7,626 nt of DNA, taken from positions 1 to 7,626 of the forward strand of contig DASURA010000282.1 of the NCBI GenBank assembly GCA_036280295.1. Direction: 5' to 3'. Source of the DNA: AWTP1-13 sp036280295 (lineage in GTDB: Bacteria > Pseudomonadota > Alphaproteobacteria > Rhizobiales > Hyphomicrobiaceae). Positions 5,392-7,626 of the stretch are shown here, piece after piece. Positions within the stretch are counted from its first letter, which is position 1; each line of letters opens with the position of its first letter. The notes under the pieces are model-generated. The model was not told where the DNA came from. It was given only the letters and a program-made list of their open reading frames with translations, and did no database searches. The translations under genes and the position numbers were made by a program.

Positions 5392-6354
5392 CTATTTCGT
5401 GCTGGTCAGATCAGCCTGGGCAACCAGCCTCGACAGCAGGGCGGCGCGATACGCCTGCAGGTCACGGTTGCTCCAATCGTAGAATCCTTCGCCATCCTTC
5501 AGGCCGTTGCGGCGGTCGGCCATATGTCTTCCGACAATCGCCGGGCTTGCGTAGCGAGCGTCGGCCAGCGCCTGCGCGAGATAGGCGCTGACATAGTGCA
5601 GGATGTCATTGCCGCCGTAGTCGATGAATTCCACCACGCCCATGCTGGCGAAGCGGAGCCCCAGCCCGAAGCGCGTCGCGCGGTCGATATCCTCGGCGGT
5701 CGCCACGCCCTCCTCGATCATGCGGGCGGCCTCGTTCATCAGCAGCGACTGGAGGCGCGGAACGATGTAGCCGGGAGCCGGCGCGCAGCGCACGGGGACT
5801 TTGCCGATCTCCTCCAGAAGCGCGACGGTGTGGCCGGTTACGGCAGGATCGGTGCCGGCGTGGGGAGACAGCTCGACCAGCGGTATGACGAAGGCCGGAT
5901 TGAGCCAGTGCGCGTTGAGAAAGCGCTGCGGGTGCTCCACCAGCTTTGCCACGTCGGTCGACAGGAAGGACGACGTGGTGGAAGCGAGAATGGTCTCAGT
6001 CGGCAGCACCGGCGCGATCGCGGCAAAAGCCGCGCGCTTTGCCTCCATGACCTCGGGTACGCCCTCGAACACGATCCTGGCCGCGGCAAGCGCTGGCGCG
6101 GCCTCCCGCAGCACTGCAAAGCGAATGCAGGGAATAACCTGGCTGGCAGCCTGGGACGAGACCCCGCGGGCCGCAAGCAGCGCGGACAGGTTGGCCGAGA
6201 TCTCGTCGAACGCGAGCCGGCGCGCCTCCTCCTCTCCCGCAGGCGTGCGGCTCTTCACGTCGAGCAGCACGACCGGATGCTGCCTGAGAGCGAACGCGAG
6301 CGCGATCCCGCGCCCCATCCTTCCGGTACCGAGGCAGACGACAGGCTGCGTCAT
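5392..6354 (-). CDS. 3-hydroxyacyl-CoA dehydrogenase family protein
   Basis: The 320-residue protein has the two expected domains. The NAD-binding Rossmann fold has GTGRMGRG at residues 9-16, with Asp32 ending the second strand, which indicates NAD preference. The C-terminal helical domain starts near residue 190. The catalytic dyad is present in NAHWLNPAFVIPLVE (His149, Glu161), and Ser128 matches the active-site serine. The position of Asn208 of the human mitochondrial enzyme is Pro199 here (GYIVPR), a feature I recall from a bacterial subfamily annotated 3-hydroxybutyryl-CoA dehydrogenase. The ATG at 6354 overlaps the preceding stop as ATGA, and GGAG lies 7 nt upstream, so translation is probably coupled to the opine-dehydrogenase-like gene. 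An open frame reaches upstream to 6648, but that part overlaps the neighbour and lacks family sequence. Likely role: oxidise a 3-hydroxyacyl-CoA from a ring-opened product. L-gulonate dehydrogenase/lambda-crystallin relatives are an alternative. Confidence 0.9.
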   Translation of the reverse strand: MTQPVVCLGTGRMGRGIALAFALRQHPVVLLDVKSRTPAGEEEARRLAFDEISANLSALLAARGVSSQAASQVIPCIRFAVLREAAPALAAARIVFEGVPEVMEAKRAAFAAIAPVLPTETILASTTSSFLSTDVAKLVEHPQRFLNAHWLNPAFVIPLVELSPHAGTDPAVTGHTVALLEEIGKVPVRCAPAPGYIVPRLQSLLMNEAARMIEEGVATAEDIDRATRFGLGLRFASMGVVEFIDYGGNDILHYVSAYLAQALADARYASPAIVGRHMADRRNGLKDGEGFYDWSNRDLQAYRAALLSRLVAQADLTSTK

Positions 6355-7430
6355 TGGAGAGCTCCGGTCTGCAACAGCTCCTGCATCTGAGCCCTGGATA
6401 CTCCGCCGAGCCCGAGGCGTTCCAGCGTGCGCGGACCTTGGCGCAGATTGCGCTCGCAGACAGCGGAACCGAGGGACAGCAGCGCCGTCGCGGTCGGCGC
6501 CGGAACCTTCGCCCATTCCGCCACCGACACGAGGAAGGCGAGACCGTAGGCGACATCCTCGAGCATGTAGCGGTGCCTTGTGAGCTCGATCTTCTCGCGC
6601 CAGTCGCCGCTCTCGACCAGCCGGTTGTGGGCGTCGCCGTACATCCACTTGTCGGTGGTGTAGTGGTCCCGCAGCGGGAAATGATACGGCTTGTAGCCAA
6701 GCGCCTCGCGCACGGCGATTCGCTCCGCGTCGAGCGCGTCGGTGACGCGGCGGATCGACGGCTGCGTGCCCTCGTTATGGATGTCCCAACGGTCGAAGTG
6801 CTCCAGCGGCCCGGCGTTCATGAGGATCAACGGTGGGTGGATGATCGGTCCGGCATTCATCAGCGCTCCCGACAGCGCATCCTCGATGGACTCGATCGAT
6901 GGATAGGCAGCCGCGATCACCCGACAGGCCCGCGCGCTGTCGCTGGCCGGAAATACGCCCGTCGGCAGGCGCGTGGCGCGCATGGTGATGGCCACTTCGG
7001 CCGGCCCGTGCTTGCGGGCGAGGTAGGGCAACGTTCCGGTCTCGCCGATGGCGATCTGCGCCGAGCACCCTGCGGCCCTCAGGGCCCCCAGCATGGCGTA
7101 GCTGCCGAATGTGCCGGGCGGCAGGTAGATGACCTGGCCGTGGCTGAGGTGCGGCGCCAGCGCCTTGGCCACATCGTCCTGCGCAAATGCCGGCGTCGGC
7201 AAGACGACGAGGTCGGCATCCTTGACCGCCGCTGCAATATCCGCGGTCGCCAACGCCAGGGCCACGTCGCGTACGCCGCGCTGGTCGCGCAAGGCGATCA
7301 CCGGCCGGTTGGCGAGCTGCTCGATGGCCGCCTTGTCGCGGCGCCACAGCCGCACCTCGTGGCCCTGGTCCGAGAGATCTGCAGCGGCCGCATAGGAGCC
7401 ATTGCCGCCGCCGAGCACCGCGATTTTCAT
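6351..7430 (-). CDS. NAD/NADP octopine/nopaline dehydrogenase family protein
   Basis: The 359-residue protein begins MKIAVLGGGNGSYAAAADL, an N-terminal glycine-rich dinucleotide site (residues 7-12). Its second half is the opine-dehydrogenase domain. The motif NAGPIIHPPLILMNAG (192-207) places His198 where the catalytic His lies in opine dehydrogenases. Asp292 in YMLEDVAYGL is the probable partner aspartate; the His-Asp spacing is close to that of the Arthrobacter N-(1-carboxyethyl)norvaline dehydrogenase as I recall it. Known members reductively join an amino acid to a 2-oxo acid, or reverse this, with NAD(P)H; many bacterial homologues have no assigned reaction. ATG 7430 is chosen because GGAGGA stands 10 nt upstream and the fold begins there; the open frame continues to 7595 without family sequence. 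It lies 64 bp after livF and overlaps the hydroxyacyl-CoA dehydrogenase by 4 nt. Its role in an aromatic-acid operon is unclear: opine-type conjugate breakdown, or an unrelated 2-oxo/hydroxy acid redox step. Confidence 0.9.
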   Translation of the reverse strand: MKIAVLGGGNGSYAAAADLSDQGHEVRLWRRDKAAIEQLANRPVIALRDQRGVRDVALALATADIAAAVKDADLVVLPTPAFAQDDVAKALAPHLSHGQVIYLPPGTFGSYAMLGALRAAGCSAQIAIGETGTLPYLARKHGPAEVAITMRATRLPTGVFPASDSARACRVIAAAYPSIESIEDALSGALMNAGPIIHPPLILMNAGPLEHFDRWDIHNEGTQPSIRRVTDALDAERIAVREALGYKPYHFPLRDHYTTDKWMYGDAHNRLVESGDWREKIELTRHRYMLEDVAYGLAFLVSVAEWAKVPAPTATALLSLGSAVCERNLRQGPRTLERLGLGGVSRAQMQELLQTGALQ

Positions 7431-7482
7431 CGATCCCGTCTCCTCCACCCTGGCGCCGGTCTGCAGGAGCAACCATCGCTGA

Positions 7483-7507
7483 TGGCGCCCGTTGTCATCG
7501 GGCGCCA
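7483..7507. repeat. Perfect 9-bp inverted repeat spanning the end of livF
   Basis: TGGCGCCCG (7483-7491) and CGGGCGCCA (7499-7507) are exact complements around a 7-nt loop, and the livF TGA stop (7497-7495) lies in the loop. The stem is nearly all G/C. Read leftward it is followed by TCAGCGATGG, with no T-run, so it is not a standard intrinsic terminator. It may instead mark an mRNA processing or stability boundary between the transporter genes and the catabolic genes. Confidence 0.55.
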
Positions 7508-7626
7508 CCGCCAAGATAGCTGGCAGCGACGCGTGCATCGCTGATGAGGGCAGAGGCGGTGCCAGCCAGCACGATCTCGCCATTCTCCAGCACATAGCCG
7601 TAGTCGGCGGTCTCGAGCGCGGCGCG
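7495..7626 (-). CDS. ABC transporter ATP-binding protein, LivF/BraG type, C-terminal end (cut by window edge)
   Basis: Only the last 43 codons are visible. They read ALETADYGYVLENGEIVLAG (residues 3-22 of the fragment) and end SYLGGGAR. The YVLENGxIVLxG block and terminal YLGG are characteristic of the LivF (BraG) ATPase of branched-chain amino acid/hydrophobic substrate importers. The Walker and signature motifs are outside the window. LivF is usually the last gene of a liv set, so LivK, LivH, LivM and LivG homologues probably lie to the right. Such importers in catabolic clusters often take up aromatic acids, amides or amino-acid-like compounds, not leucine, and the adjacent opine-dehydrogenase-like gene would fit an amino-acid-like substrate. 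It reads leftward into the catabolic genes and may be cotranscribed with them, although a strong hairpin lies at its stop. Confidence 0.85.
   Translation of the reverse strand, partial: RAALETADYGYVLENGEIVLAGTASALISDARVAASYLGGGAR

Noticed and set aside
6355..6648. N-terminal extension of the 3-hydroxyacyl-CoA dehydrogenase up to 6648
   Set aside because: The extra 98 codons lie inside the upstream gene, and the true NAD-binding fold starts at the ATG at 6354.
6354..7544. 396-codon plus-strand frame opposite the opine-dehydrogenase-family gene
   Set aside because: The opposite strand encodes a complete enzyme with its catalytic motifs. This frame is Arg/Gly-rich without a domain.
7431..7595. 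N-terminal extension of the opine-dehydrogenase-family protein up to 7595
   Set aside because: The extra 55 codons overlap livF in another frame, look non-natural, and precede a good ribosome-binding site and the Rossmann-fold start at 7430.
1..7626. Phage-defence, toxin-antitoxin, CRISPR, tRNA or mobile-element signals
   Set aside because: I found no spaced direct repeats, tRNA-like cloverleaf, transposase or integrase motifs, or defence-type domains. All confident genes are metabolic or transport genes.

Overview
This window looks like a catabolic (accessory) locus from a GC-rich proteobacterium. The protein families and the high G/C at third codon positions fit an alphaproteobacterium of the rhizobial type, but a betaproteobacterium cannot be excluded from the sequence alone. 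I see no RNA gene, insertion sequence, CRISPR array or phage gene. The content is oxidative and CoA-linked breakdown of an aromatic acid.

Layout from left to right. At 1-168 (minus) lies the N-terminal piece of a short-chain dehydrogenase/reductase (SDR). A divergent regulatory region of about 400 bp follows (169-581). It has an AT-rich block, a possible intrinsic terminator, and a good sigma70-type promoter at 450-478 with a dyad over its -35 box. Reading right from there are a fused flavin monooxygenase/old-yellow-enzyme protein (582-2900, TTG start preferred) and an acyl-CoA dehydrogenase (2982-4169). These are separated by about 80 bp that holds a 29-codon open frame touching both genes. 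A second transcription unit reads left from beyond the right edge: the C-terminus of a LivF-type ABC transporter ATPase (7495-7626), an octopine/nopaline dehydrogenase-family protein (6351-7430), a 3-hydroxyacyl-CoA dehydrogenase (5392-6354, ATGA overlap with the previous gene), and a two-cupin gentisate 1,2-dioxygenase (4239-5366). The two units converge with only 69 bp between them.

How the genes may work together. The fused enzyme is of the type named 2-aminobenzoyl-CoA monooxygenase/reductase, or in annotations bifunctional salicylyl-CoA 5-hydroxylase/oxidoreductase. It hydroxylates an ortho-substituted benzoyl-CoA at C5. With salicylyl-CoA the product would be gentisyl-CoA. After thioester hydrolysis, gentisate would be opened by the dioxygenase to maleylpyruvate. 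With 2-aminobenzoyl-CoA the second flavin domain would also reduce the ring, and the acyl-CoA dehydrogenase, 3-hydroxyacyl-CoA dehydrogenase and SDR could carry on beta-oxidation-like steps. The window holds pieces of both schemes. It lacks the CoA ligase, thioesterase, enoyl-CoA hydratase, maleylpyruvate isomerase and regulator that would decide between them. The LivF piece suggests linked uptake of the substrate. The opine-dehydrogenase relative is the least explained member, and the best candidate for something not yet described.
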